A DNA stretch of 64,000 bases from Siderastrea radians. Taxonomy: Eukaryota; Cnidaria; Anthozoa; Scleractinia; Rhizangiidae. Location: NCBI GenBank assembly GCA_964017195.1, contig OZ024890.1, positions 21,330,201 to 21,394,200 on the forward strand, written 5' to 3'. The translations under genes and the position numbers were made by a program. This document shows positions 8,505 through 22,400 of the stretch, one piece after another. The notes below the pieces were generated by a model. It was not told where the DNA came from and did no database searches. It worked only from the letters and a program-made list of their open reading frames with translations. How positions within the stretch are numbered: the stretch's first letter is position 1; each line of letters starts with the position of its first letter.

Positions 8505-9462
8505 ACACTCTGGGGTAGCCTCAGTCACAAGTTGCTTGGCATCTTTTGCTATTTGGAGCAACTTTCTGGGAACTTTTACCATTTGGAGCAACTTTTGATT
8601 TTGGGGGCAACTTGATTAAATTTTAAGCAACTTATGGGAATTACAAAGTCCTATAATACTGTTTTAGGCTTGTTATGTATCCTTTTAACAAAATTTCAGT
8701 TTTTTAATGTTACAGATAACATTTTACAACATGCGAATTCAACTTTGTGCCCCACGCCCTCCCCCTCAGTTGGACTACCTGCGGTTTGAAGTCAGCGGTG
8801 CGCAAATAAGACCATGATTTTCAAAATGGCGACAAACATCGAAACTGCAGATAGTTCAGAGGAAGAAATTTCCAACTCTGACTACTCTTCCTAGAATGAA
8901 AACGACCCTATCAGCGAAGCCAAACAGCTTGAAGCAAAGATCTTGATCTCAAAGGGTTTTCGTCTCACAACGTTCTTTTTACACAAATCGATCGGACCAA
9001 GTCTGCTTTTGGGTCTGCTCAAACAATGGTGAATACAGTTTTTTTTTATAATATCGAGAGAACGACTATGAGGAAGACATTTTTATAAGGAAGACTTAAA
9101 TTGTTCAGTTTGCCTCTGTCAATATTTGTCTGTGTGAAATGTTATAGTGCTCTGATTTTGTAGGAAAACAAATGACACTACACAGTTGTACATTTGCACG
9201 ACAACCGCAGTAGTTGCGTTTACAAAAAAAAGCAAAAAAAAAAAGTTAAGAAGGCAGTAGTTTTTAATTGCATTACTGTACTTCACCAGCGGCACTTCTC
9301 TTGTAAAAAGGCAAAAATGGCTGTCATTTTGATTTTACTTAACGAGCAACTTTTGAGCGACTTTTTAGAAAAGTCGCGCAACTTCAGGCAACTTTTAAAG
9401 AAATTTGGGGCGACTTTTAAGAAATTTTGGAGCAACTTGTGGCTGAGGCTACTCCGGGGTAC
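8505..9462. mobile_element. Non-autonomous DNA transposon with AGCAACTTTT subterminal repeats
   Basis: The left end carries GGGGTAGCCTCAGTCACAAG and the right end carries the inverted CTTGTGGCTGAGGCTACTCC. Both ends hold many subterminal copies of AGCAACTT or GCGACTTTT, oriented towards the ends. No transposase ORF is visible. The 130-codon ORF at 9194-9586 crosses the right end and is not a gene. Confidence 0.7.
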
Positions 9463-9635
9463 AGTAAATGTAAAGGCTGTTGTTATACACCGTTATGTAT
9501 TACACACATACAACCTTATGCTGGACGCTGGCCACAAAGAGCAAAAGGCTGGTTTCCACGTGGGGCTTTTTAATATAATAAAATAAACTAGATAACATAC
9601 GGTACAGATGTTACAAATAGACGTGCGGTACAAAT

Positions 9636-10139
9636 AGTCAAAGCTCTCGTAAGCGACCACCTCGGGAATTCAGAAAAGTGGTCGCAGCTAGAGCTGGCCG
9701 CCTACAAGAATAGGCTCTCATAAGCGACCACGTGATGAAACAATAGAGGGTGATCGCTAACGAGAGCTTTTAGCATGGATTCTGGGTTATTTTAACGGTT
9801 CATACTAGTATTGTAGTAATAATATTAAATAGTTTGTTACTGCCTATCATAGAAGAGGTTTGCGAATATATAAGTCAACGCCCATAAGCGCTTATCTTAT
9901 GTATTACGCCAAATCTGATTTCATCAAGAGGTAAATGATTCTATTAAATCGTTGACTGAGTGGTCGTTTACGAGAGCTTAAAAATAAAGGAAAAGACTGG
10001 TAATTCACAAAAGTGGTCGTGATCGCTTACGAGGGATTTTACATACAGAGTTCCAAGTGACAATTCAAACGGGGTTTCACAATGCTGGTCGTAACTAGAG
10101 CTGGTCGCTTACGAGAGTGGTCGCAAGGAGAGCTTCGAC
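9636..10139. mobile_element. hAT-like MITE with CTCTCGTAAGCGACCAC repeats
   Basis: The left end AGTCAAAGCTCTCGTAAGCG is matched inverted at the right end by GCAAGGAGAGCTTCGACT. Between them several further inverted copies of GCTCTCGTAAGCGACCAC occur (for example 9640-9660 and 9750-9770). The whole could therefore be one 500-bp element or a 131-bp unit (9640-9770) beside a second unit. No coding sequence is present. Confidence 0.65.
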
Positions 10140-10419
10140 TGTATTACCAATACGCACAGACAGTTGTAAATTACACTACATTAAATTACCTTACATATCG
10201 ATAAATTATGACTGCAATACAATAAATCACATCGCATTAAATGGTCGGATGTTAAGAACAGCGGAGCCCAGAATCAGATAGGTAGGGTATCTCCCTGCGC
10301 AATTCACTAAGGGATTTAGCAATCTTAGCCACTTTTTTTTTCAAATTGTTCGAAAGCATAGCACTACCACGTCTGGGCTCCTGACTACGTTTAAGAAAGT
10401 AAAACCAAGAAAGTAAAAA

Positions 10420-10790
10420 AGTGGTTTTGGATTTTTAGTGTAGAAATTTACTATTTATTTAGTATTGCCTGAGGATGATTCTGATATAGAATCGAAACAC
10501 TGTCATCCTGTATTATTTGTTTCTTGCATGTAATACATGCTATGCATGTTTGTCACAGATATTTACTGTGCGCATGTAAGATCAAATGGGATTCATCCAC
10601 GCGCTGTTCCCATCGTGGCTTTGTAGCTCAGATGGTAGAGCAGTGGTCCAGTAACCCGAAGGTTGTGGGTTCGAGTCCCACCTAAGCCACTGAATTTTTT
10701 CAGTGGCTTTGGATTTTTAGTGTAGCAATTTACTATTTATTTTGTATTGCCTGAGGATGATTCTGATATAAAAACAGAAAAAAGAGAAGA
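10420..10790 (+). repeat. tRNA-derived SINE-like repeat
   Basis: Segment 10617-10690 has a D-arm (GCTC/GAGC), a perfect T-arm (GTGGG-TTCGAGT-CCCAC) and a nearly complete acceptor stem. The anticodon arm, however, keeps only two or three pairs and lacks U33. This makes it a SINE head with box A and box B rather than a working tRNA. An approximately 85-bp segment (TTTTTAGTGTAG to CTGAGGATGATTCTGATAT) occurs both before (10.43 kb) and after (10.71 kb) the tRNA-like part in the same orientation. Confidence 0.7.
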
Positions 10791-10799
10791 AAGAATAAA

Positions 10800-12480
10800 G
10801 AAGAAAGTAAATAAGTCTTATGTCAAATCTGACCGATTGAACAAGCCAGGTGCAACTGGGAGCATTACCTCCCCCCCCCCGGTTCTGGACAGGATGCTAG
10901 TCCATTGCAGGGTTACTCGCCAGCATTTCGTGAAAACCTCGAAACGGTACGGTGGTGGAGAAAATGTGGAGTGAAGTTCCTGCAAGGAAACATCACAACA
11001 AGATGCAGAGATTAGGCCTTGAGCCACCGACCCCCCGATCGGAAGTCCCATCGAAAGTCCACGCCAACGCGCCGATCACTACAATTCCGCGCCTTCACAC
11101 TCTCTACAATGTGCCATAACCACGAAAGACGTGAAAGATGTCTCGTAAAGAGGTATATATCGCTTGGATAAGGCATCAATTGTCTTTTTCTCGAAGACTG
11201 AATGCGAAAGACAATGTTTTTGATAGACAATCAGAGGTCAGAGCTGATACCTTCCATCTTATCATTCAATAATTCCCTTCTCACATACTGTAAGTTTGAC
11301 ATTTAAACTTGTCTCTCCACTTTCATGCTACTTTATCACATCTGAAAATTGTTGTTTACAATCGACAACCATAGCGACGTTAAATGTAATTAACGAATCC
11401 AAAATTAGGTAACACAAAATTCAAATCCCAGAAAAGCTTTATTAAAACCGTAGCCTTAAAGGTTAATTAATTGTAATTTACTTTCAGACATCAAGAGATC
11501 GAAAGAGCGGTAAAGTCAACTAACATACCTGTATGTTGATCTTAAAACTTTGAATTAAGTACACCAATATAAAAAGTTGCAAGTTAATACCAGCGTAACA
11601 GTTATAGCACTGAATTTGACAATTAGAAAGTTCTAGGAAGCTTATAGTTGGGTTCAGCAAAGCGTACACCGACATTTGGCGTGCATGGCTGTCTAAGTGC
11701 TTTGTTCATGATCGTTGCGTTGTAATTAACAAAATAAATGACTGTCTGCTCAGACATTCACAGTTTCATCCATTGGAATAAACATGATCGACATGAAGCT
11801 TGCACAAAAAGGAAGCCTTATTTGTTCTGAAACGCTAACTCTTTTTGAGTTTGGACACTTTGAGGTCAATCCAGGCGTATCTACCACTCATTGAAAACAA
11901 AATATCAAGCAGCGTAACCTTGTGTCAACATGCACTTAATCATACATCCCTGTCGCTATTTTGGTTGTCTTATGACCTCAAGCGGATCTGAACGGAAGAA
12001 AAAACAATGACATGACTCATCACATCACGCCAAGATCAGATTCCTCAGTATCCGATATCCTGCCGCACTCATTCACGTTTGGTCAGTTCTGATTTAGCAG
12101 TCAAGCACGCGCACATTTACAATTGTGGATTCCCGAGGAGGGCTGTTTAAAGAGAAGCAAGGCCATTTAAAAGGAACAGTCCAAAAAACCTGCGTCCAGA
12201 AAGGAAAGAAAACCAATGGATGGCCTAAGAAATGAAAGGAGACAAAGAGCAACCAGTCAAATCATCATGGCAATCAACGCGTTCACAAACAAACCAGGGA
12301 CTAAACGCAAACTCATGAGCGGCTGTCAGCTTTCTCGACGAATGCCAAAAGACGTACCAAGAACTTTCAAAACACACATCACGGACACAAAATACGTTAT
12401 CCAGAAAGATTTGATATTTACTTCAGTTAAACGATAAATGCCGACACCGAATAATTTCCGTCTTCGGTACCGTGGTTGGG
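10800..12480. other. Intergenic sequence upstream of the coiled-coil gene
   Basis: No supported coding region. Short frames at 10747-10974 and 12216-12437 have no motifs and no splice context. The last 180 bp before 12,650 are richer in CpG and carry palindromic words (CACGTG, TGACGT, GCGCGC), consistent with a promoter region for the gene starting at 12,652. Confidence 0.4.
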
Positions 12481-12651
12481 CGACCGACACTGCGCGAGCC
12501 AGTAGTGGATTGAAAAGATGACGTGACCGTTCTCCTCGGACAAAACCAGACCATAATTCAGCACGTGCCGTCTCATGAAAGACCATAAGTCAGCGCGCGC
12601 CGGTTACGTTCTCCTCGTCTCCGAGAACCAAAACACTTTTTATGCTCAGAA
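12480..12651 (+). promoter_or_regulatory. Probable promoter / 5' UTR of the coiled-coil gene
   Basis: This stretch is richer in CpG than the flanking DNA, holds GACGTGAC, CACGTG and GCGCGC words, and ends at the start codon of exon 1. The transcription start cannot be placed from sequence alone. Confidence 0.35.
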
Positions 12652-13430
12652 ATGGATGCACTTCAGGTAAGTGTACAATGAATTTTCGCGTAACGATGAA
12701 TTCTCGCTTAACGCCTCCCAAACAAACTAGTTCCCTCGTTGAGCACCGCTTTGTGCTGAAAATTAATAATTGACGAGGCTGAAAGCCACAACACTATATC
12801 TCTCCACTTTTTAATTCCATCGGCTGCTTTATTAAAGAGAAATTTTCTCTTTTTGTTCTAGTATGAGGCGGCTCTCATGCGAGAGCACGTACTGGCAGGA
12901 AAAGAAGAAATAAGGTAGGTTACTATTTTTTTGTTAGACTCGTAGCTAGTGTACTCTCTATGAGAGGAAAAGTCAACTAAATAGAGTAACAAAAGTCTCC
13001 ACTTTTGCTCATCTTTTGCCGAAGCCGACAAGCCTTTTCAAACAAACTAATATTATGATATTTCCTTGAAGACCTGAAGTCCATAATGCCAGCTGCACTG
13101 AGGTGACACCAAGTGTGCTTTCTTATCTCCAAAACACCTAGATACCAGACCTGGTTTATTATATACAACATTCTCCACGAGCCGAAAGTTTTTAGAAGTC
13201 AACCTCCATTGTCCTCTGTTTCCATCTACGTTTTGCTAAACAAATTTTAATACTGTTGTTTTTCAGGGATGAAGTGGACCAGTTGGTTGTAAGTACTACC
13301 AAGCTATTAACAAAGTAAGGGGGTTAGTTTCTAAAGAAACTGTAGTGCTTCGTCGGTGGGGAAGTGAAACACAAAACTTTGAATTTATCAACTCAGTTGG
13401 TAAGGTAAATTGGTCACCGTAAAGAAATTC

Positions 13431-13465
<35 letters not shown>

Positions 13466-16400
13466 GTAATCCTCGTCTTGACATTCAAAACAGCATTATA
13501 AGGCTTGCAAATAGAGCTAAACTTTGCGTCATTTTCCCACAGATTGGTCTTATTAAAATCAGAAGGAGCATACAAATGGATAGGTAAGCAATCATAACTT
13601 AAACAGAAGAACAGGACAAATTGAAGTTAGTGAAAGCAACAGCTTTGAGATATATCTCTAACAGAAATCACAATCCTAGCTTTTTGACAACATTGGTCAT
13701 TTGTCATTGACAACATCATCGATCTTGGAGGATTAGGAAGAATTTGGTTTCCAACTTAAACTTCTTCTTCTCAGTCCTCTATTTTAACCTTCAGTGACAG
13801 GACTACGAAATTATGAGATGTTTTTTTTCCAGGAATATCAAAGGACCATAACAGAAAGATCTAGTCCCACACAGAAACTTGGGAAAGAAAAACAAACATC
13901 TCCTGTGCCAACGTCTTCCACCAAACAACTGCAGTAAACAAACCAGTGCCATAATATCTCGTTCATAACCATACGTTGTCAGTGAGATTGGCGCAGTTTT
14001 GGGTCTCAAAAAGACTACCACAGATCACTCATTTTTAAATTATAATGCTCGTCAATTGGTGTAGAAAAAAAAAATAATAATAATAATGAATTTATAGAGC
14101 GCTATTTCTAGTGCTATCCAATAGCGCTTTACAATAATTTTAAAAGTATCATCAATAAAATTGATAAAAACATAAAAATATCTAAAACATGAGAAAAATA
14201 AACTAACTAATAAAATAACTAAGCTGTAAAAATGAAAAAAAACTATCATCTAATCATTAAAACCTTCAAATGAGACTAACCAATTAACTAACTAACTTAA
14301 CTAATTAACTAAGTAACTAACTAACTGAGTGACTAAACTATCTGAATAACTAATTAACTAACTAACCAAAAGTCTAATTATAAAATTTGTTAAAAAAGAG
14401 CAACCCAAGGAGCTACGTGACACCCTTATAGTATCATTGCCAATGGAGGAGACTAGCCACCCCTCTATGGCTGAGCCTTAAAAACTCAACGTGATGTTCA
14501 TTAATGTGTTTGATGTTTTCCAGGAAACAGCACAATGATAACCAGGGCATAACCGATAAAGTGTTGGTAAGTAACAAGCTATCATTAACTTAGTTCCTCC
14601 CCCTCCATTGGCAGGAAATAGGGCCAGAAACTTTTCACTCTTTCCTTTGCCAATACTGCTGCAGTACTTCAGGATGATTACCCCAATTCTCCTCACTCTT
14701 TGACAACAGTGCTTCTCTAGGTTACCTTGGGTCTCCCTCTGCGCCTCTTTCCATCAGATGTCCAGGAATTGCCACTCAGAGATCCCAGTGGAGTTCCATG
14801 ACATGGCCAGTCATTCCAATCGCTGGTGTTTAACTTGCGTACTATTCTTCTCAACTGCTGCTCTGATCTGCATTTATATGTGGTTGGATGTAACACAGGC
14901 AAAGTTGAGTCAGCGGTCTTCACCTTTGCAGTATATGACCTGCAGGGTGGCTTTACTGATTCTGCAGGATGTTTATTTTGTCGTGTTACTCTCGTATTTT
15001 ATTCAGCTGGTCTCTGTGGATCAACAAGTTTGCTGTGCGAATGTTTGCAGACACTTGCTCTGTTCATTCTTGCTCGTGGAATCCTTGATACCATGCCACA
15101 TAATACTCCCAAAAGCCAAGGCACCACTTTGCTAAATCCTCCAGTGGTTTCTTCTGCCATGTCATCATCTGCCAGTGCAGTTGTGCCACCAGGCCCCTCA
15201 ACTCTGTCCTCACAAGCAAAGTGGATTTCACATCCATCACTGGAGTTTTTGGTCAATGTTGCAGTGGCAGTTCAGGCCATTTTGGTGGCTGATAATTTTC
15301 GGTGTCTCAGTCCTTACTGGTGTTTTCACCAGCCATGGCAGTTGTTGCATCTAATGCCGCTCCTGCAGTTGCTTTGAGTGCCTTTCTCAATCGTCCACCA
15401 TGCCAAGGGCGTTCCTGTAAAAGCTGCTCAATTGGAACCTCAAGCCCTTGATTTATTAGCCTCCGGAGCTGGGTTTTCCTCTTCTAACTTGGTTAGCTGG
15501 AGAGCTGCGTCGCAAGGTAGGTGGGCTTTTGTTGTCCCTTCACTTATTTCTACCTTCTCAGCCCAAATCCTGTCTATCGCTTCACCTAGCACTTTCGCTG
15601 GCAGTTCACTGTTCATTAGCACTGGTGGTACTGTCCTGTCCTGTCTTCCACCAGCCACTCGCTGTTAGTCTTGTGTTTTCACGTACCCCCACAAAATTGG
15701 TAAGCCAGATTGTGACTGGCAAATACGTGGACTTAAGTGAACTGTTGTCCAATAATGTCTCTCTGATGTAACCAAAGCCCCAGCTAATTTTCAATGGCTG
15801 TGTCGTCCTGACCTCTAGCCCCAAGAAACCGAAGTGGCAAACTGAGGACATCGCAAGCTGGACAGAGGCCTTTTGCATTTTTAGTTAAATTCTTGCATAA
15901 CACTTCCTGACCTGGTGGAGAGATTGTGCCACTTTAAGTTGCTGATCCTGTGCTACACACGGACAGGTTTGGTTGGCCTGTGAGCATTTCGTGAACATGT
16001 GGCCGCTACCAGTTTGGCAAATTGTTCCATTAGAGCCACTAGAGCCTCCACGCGTGGTCCATCTGGTTTGTCCTTCGATTTGTCTAAGCCACATGGGGCT
16101 GTGCTCCACAGATCGTTTGCCAGTCCTGGAACCAGATCTGCATAAAAGTGCTCGAGCTGCTTTGGACCACAATGGAACTCTGCTTGTCCTGGCCGGTCCT
16201 CAAGCCAACCCAAGGATACAGACAACTCTAAGCATCATTCAGCAGGATGGGCCAAGGATATGGACAACTCCAAAGCGACAACCAGTAGCAAGGCCAGACA
16301 GTTGTTGAACTCTGATGCTGTGACTCCAAAAGAAAGTTTTTGTTTGGGTGTCATGCATATGGGTGCCTGGGTCAATGAAGCTGCCCTAGGTAGGTACGCC

Positions 16401-19400
16401 GCCCTGGCCTTTGGCACCCCCTCTTCCCAATTTGCACATCAGCAGCTTTGAAGCTATACCCAAAAAGGATCAGCCACGAAAATGGTGTCTTACTGTGGAT
16501 TTGTCCTCCAGTGGTGGAGCTGGATTTGAAGACGGGATTAAGCAGAGGGTTTCACATTGCATTACATCATGGTAGATCAACGCATATTTTGGGCTGCTTG
16601 TACCTTGGCATATTTTTGGTTCTTGTGCTCCGAGGAGTTCACAGTGCCCTCACTGAGTAGTTTTTCACCACAGGTTCATTTGATTGTGCAGCGCAATGCC
16701 TTGGATTTTACTGCCTTTCCTTCCTGTATGTGGGCCAACAGTAAGGCTTCAAAAACAGACCCCGTATGCAAGGGTTGCAAGGGTACTTTTCTTCTTTGCC
16801 CCTTCACTATGGTGATTATCTTTTGGTCCAAGTTAATGCTCTGGGTGTACTGTTTCTACAGCAAAATGGTCAGCAGCTCTCTTGTAAGCTACTCACAGAC
16901 TAGGCAGTCAGATCATGGTGACCATGGGTTTTTCTGGGAACCTTTCAAGTCATAGCTTCCACTTTGGTGCAGCCACAGTTGCAACCTGCCACAGCACATC
17001 TGATCACCAAATTCAGGCATTGGGTCGCTGGTCAAGCAAACCTATCCTTTAGATAGACCTTAGCTGCCCTTTCTCATAAGCTGGCATGCGTAGGGGGAGT
17101 CCTTAACCTCAGTCCTGGCTTCTGTTGCTTGATGCTGGTTCTTCCTTATGGTTTAGTTTTCAGCATTTCTTTCGAGGTGTTTTGCTTGCCTTGTCCTTGA
17201 GAAATCGGGAAATAAGGTGCTTGGAAAGGTTTGGGCCGAAGGTCCCATGCCATCCCTGTTTGCAGGTCCCTATGTCTGAAAGCATCTTGGAGATTTCAAC
17301 CGTTGAGTGGCTCCCGCTTGCAGGGTTGCCATTGTTCTGAAATAGATACTTGGAAGACAGGAAGATCGATGCCTGAACAGATTTATGAACATGATAGCGA
17401 TATGTGGCCTGCATGAACTCAGACCTCAGCTGTCTCAGAATACGCTTATGAAACCGCACATCATCCACTCTGGCACAAGGTTAAAATTATTGACTGTGGT
17501 TTACACTGGTACACCTGTAGGGTTATAGAGGCCATTCACATAGGACTTCACCCTAACAACATCAACAAGGATAACACAATTGAAATTCCAGAAGCCTGCA
17601 CGTCCATGTTCAGACAACACAACAGCCAATCGGTGCAGCAGCGGACCCTTAACGGTACAGCATTTAGTCCGAACAATGAGGATCACAATGCACCAATGAC
17701 CAACAACCATGATGCTACTTATTCTGATACACAGCCAGTTGACACCATCGCCTGAAAAAGTCCATCAGTGTAGCGGTCAAAATATCACGATCCACCTCAG
17801 TGACTTAATTGTGAGACAAACAATAAACTAAGGTATTAAGCTGCTGGTGTCTTCAAGCTTGGTGCTATCTATCCTCACCTTACAGTATCAAGCGTAAGCA
17901 CCTTTGTTTTACTGATGTTAATCTTGAGACTCATTCCTTATTTGGTTTCGTTTACCCTTTAAATAATTTAATGTCATCTTCGTCTCACTTCCACTTCTGT
18001 AATAAGGACCTTCCCATCCTGGTCCCTTGACATCTCCATCCTCCATAGTGGATCACTGCAGAGCTGTTTCATTGAATCATAAAGCCTTTCAAATAGCCCT
18101 GCTTTGCTACTTGCTTCGCTTACCTTGCAAGACCATCTGCCCACTCTCCCTTATACCTTCTCAAACACCTCTGCACTTCCTTGTCCCTCTTGTTATATGC
18201 CGTCTGTCTCCTCTTCGATAGTCTTTCAGATCTTGACTCCTTAACTGTTCTAAAATTGTGGTCGCTGGCAAAATCAACCCGTCTGAAAGCTATGTCATAC
18301 CTCACAGATCTCCGGAATCTGTCACTTACAGTTAAGTGATAGATCTAGTTCCTAACCCTTTCATCTGGAGTTGTCCACCTGTGGTTGTGAATGTCCCTGT
18401 GGAGGCACATGGTTGTGACGTTAGCCACGCTGTTAGCTGAACTAAGCTCCTGAACCTTTTACTGTTAATAGAACCCGTATTACCATCTTTTTGCGATCTA
18501 CCATAACATGTTCTGTGCTGTTTTTCCTGCTAATAATCTTGTCGGAGGCTCAGGCTTTTATTTTGGTAAAATGTAAGGCAAATATTTTCTTGTTTACTTT
18601 AGGAAGAAGCAATTGCAATTCGGCAACATTTGTTGACATAGACGTAAAGATGGTGGAGTTTGGCTTCAGGTATGTGTAGTTGTAGGTTTTGTTATCCTAA
18701 CAGCAATCCCTTTCGGGTCCTTGTTTACACCTCTCCCGTAACAAGCACGTGTACCAATGCTGGTTAGAAACTAACCAAGAATCTACCAACTGTCGCACTT
18801 AGTAGTAAGGAAACCCCATGGTCCACATGTTAGTCTCAGATCGGTAATATTTTAGGAGACAGATGCCTTACTTTTGTCACCATAACCACTTCAAGACAGT
18901 ATTCAGTAAGGAATACCTCATCCACGGGAAAACGTACCAGCAATACTAAACGATCCAGCACCGGTTTTGCATCTTGCTGTTGTGCGTCTGTCAAATTAAC
19001 GTAAACAAAACATGATGTCAGCATTATCTTCACCATACACCAACTACAAATAGTATTACCTAAGCTTTCATCAGAAAATTCAGCGCTTTAATACTGAAGA
19101 ATGACCTACACTTTTCCTTAACTTTTCAGACTGTTTACCCATTCCAAATCAATGAGCCTATCTTTCTATTGCTAACTAGTTACTCTGGGGGTGTTTTCAA
19201 ACCTGTTGGAAACAACGTCAAGAATCTCCACATGGCAAACTTAAACAGCTTTTGGGTGCTAGAGCTTACAACAAAAATTGCATCAAACGGATTTATAGTA
19301 GATAAGAATTGAACCAACAAGACTTGAATCGGATTTTGGTGTTGAAAAATATTCGAAAAGACAAACGTCCGACTGAATTTGACTAGTTTCAAGAAATAAC

Positions 19401-22400
19401 GAATTTTTTGCTGTAATTTACAACAACAAACTACATAAAAGGAATTTCATTACATGCAAGAAATAAAACAATAACATCTACAATTTACTGCATGATATAA
19501 GAGGTCCACAAACAACTTTACCCTGGCAAAGAATGTTACATTTTTATAACCCTTCATAACACATGTTCACGTATCACTTTTTAGACTTATAAATTTACAA
19601 CTGTATTAACTGTTTTCAGGCAAAAACAAGCAAGGACCGACAACGCTTGGGGGGACTTAAAAAGTTACATTCGTTCTTCAAAACTGAAAATTCATTCAAG
19701 GAGAAAGTTTCTAAATAAAATGTATTTATCCATTAATTTATTACAATGTAACAAGGTTGAGAGATACTTGTTATTAAACTATAATTAAACAAGTTAATTC
19801 GCGTCAGCTTTTTCCTAATCGTAAACGCCGATAGAGTGGGATATAACAGGCTTGGGACGTTCTTTTTGCAAAACCCCAGAAGCATAAGCAATCAAATCCC
19901 TCCTCCTATTCCTGGATAGATAGCTGTTGTATGGTTTTTTCCCAGGCCTTCACGGTCAATCCATTTCGGTGACGTATGCGACACGAACGGACCACGGACC
20001 ACGTGAACCGAAAAGGGTTGACTGCGGCGAAAAATGGAGGCCTAGGAACTAGGCAAGATGGACTGATAATGAAGCCGATCACAACATATCTAATCGATAT
20101 AAGTTCGGAACACGATCGTGCCTTCAAGTCGATCTTTCTTTAATCCAATAAATATTTGCAATCTACCTCTCTCGTCCTTAATTTCCATGCAGTCCACTTA
20201 GTCATTTTAACCAGTATGAATGAATTTTTACAGTACGTATCGGTAAACCTTATCGCCTCCGATTACGAAAGGAACCGACTTTGTTCAAATCAAGTGTAAA
20301 ATAAGAAAATAAATCCACAATAGACAGTAACAAGGGCCGTTGTTCATTTGTCATAACTGCTCTATAACGCAGACCACCGGAAAGGCTTCGAATTTTTAAT
20401 AATAACGTTTTTATTTTCTTTGACGACAAACTTTAATCTTTTTCCAAGTCCCGTGACAAACAGACAGTTGAAAACGAAACCGCCAAAACCAAACTAAAGT
20501 AAACAATACGTGCCGCGACACACATGAGCACCACTTTAATAATGATGAAGAAAGATCCAAACAGAACAAGAATACTACTTTGCTCAGTCATGCAGACAAC
20601 GAATTCAAAGGTCATTCAATGAGACGCAAAACAAACAGTTATTTTTGCAGCTTGTCCTTTTGTGCTGTACTAAAAAACAAAACAAAACTGGTAAGAATGT
20701 GATCTCTAGTTAATTCACACTATGCGAAACGCAGACTACAGAGATAATCACAATTAACACATTCCTAGATTATTCTGGAATTTTATTGTATCGTATTATA
20801 ACAAAAATGTCACACTTGAACGGAAGGTCGTGAACCGATTCATTTACTGTATAATCGGTTTTCCATCTCATTGCCTGCACTATCGTGTTCCAGTGCCAGT
20901 CAGTCTGACTGTATAAACTTTACGCTTTTGAAGTGTGCTCATTCTCTTAGTTAACACAGTTCACTCGATTCAGTTTTTGGCAATATTTTAGTACCTAATT
21001 GTCGTCTTTTGTTGATTCCTTCGACTGTTTGTTGGACCAAACACTTCAAGCGGTAAATAGCTTTACGGGAGGCAACTTTCAAGCTCCGCCTTCCAAGGCT
21101 TTCCTAATTTTGGATTGACCAAGGATCACGAGATGTCTAACAGAGTCAAATATTTTGAATACATGTTAATAAACACTAGACCCCGCTACATAGTTTTTAC
21201 GTGGGTTCACTTAATTTCTCATCCTTTCGATTATGTCTCCTCTCTTGCGTTCAGATGAAACAATACTATTGAATTAAAGCTACAAAAAGGTCCAATGGTT
21301 CCGTCCAGAAGTTGAAATCATTAACACGCCGCTTCAAGGGTGCAACGACCACATAAGTGTTATGAATATTCCGTCATGTACTTGACAGGAGTGTCAGTTA
21401 ACAATGCGTCTATGCTCCACCTACAAGCCCTAACAACTTCCTGAGTAACACTGCACTTCTGTATAATCTCATGCCAAGTAAAAGAATGATCTCAAGATCG
21501 TTCCTTAAACATTAATAGCTCCAACGCTAGTATGAATCACACAGCACTGAGCTCGTCTTCCCACAGTTGTACCATTCCCTGGTTAGGAGTGAAGAAGCTA
21601 TTGAGTCAGCGTGATCTTCCTTCTCGCTGTCATCTACAAGATGACAAAGATTTCGACGTTAGGTAATGTATCGGAGAGGTCAAGGCAGTGAAGCCATACA
21701 CAACTCCTTGAAAAATGTGGCAATGGTTTTGGGGCGGAAAAAAGAAAAGAAGCCACCCAAAGGTATGTAACTACAACGGTATGTATTTTAATAACATAAC
21801 ATCCCGCTATCTAGAGCATCATCGGAGCCACAGAAGCAGACAGTAGAGCGAGTAAACGTCGGAAAAGCTGGTGAAGAACAATTGGGGAAGAGGAGTTAAC
21901 TTTCCTTCTAGACAGCTAGCGATTGGATATTACCGAATCTGTCAAACCATTTTATTTGTTTAAGCGTAAGGGTAAAAACCAAGACTCTCCATACAAAACA
22001 AGGATAGTGAACTAGTTGAGGGTTAAGAATTATGTCGAGTACTGAGGAATGCAAGTCATAGTACATTAATACAGATTAGGAGCGGGTACAGGGATATTCT
22101 CCACACCCCCTCTCCCTCGGTAAGGCCTCTCCGCACCCTCTCTCCCAACAAAAGCGGCCATGTTGGAACGTATCCGGCATTTTCCGTGGAAGATGAAGTT
22201 GGTACACATCGTGTAAGCCTTTTCATTTCTTTCTGTTAGGAGCTTTACAGCAGCTATTGCAAAGATGACTGAACATCAAGAAGAGTTAGCTGGCAGTAGG
22301 GAAGAAAGTAACGATGCTTCTGTAAGTTGAAACTTGTAAATATTTCCCAAATCTGACTGCTGCATTTTAATGATTTACCATCTCCGACAGCAGTAAACAG

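Noticed and set aside
10615..10692. Functional tRNA gene
   Set aside because: The anticodon stem cannot form properly and U33 is missing. It is part of a duplicated SINE-like unit.
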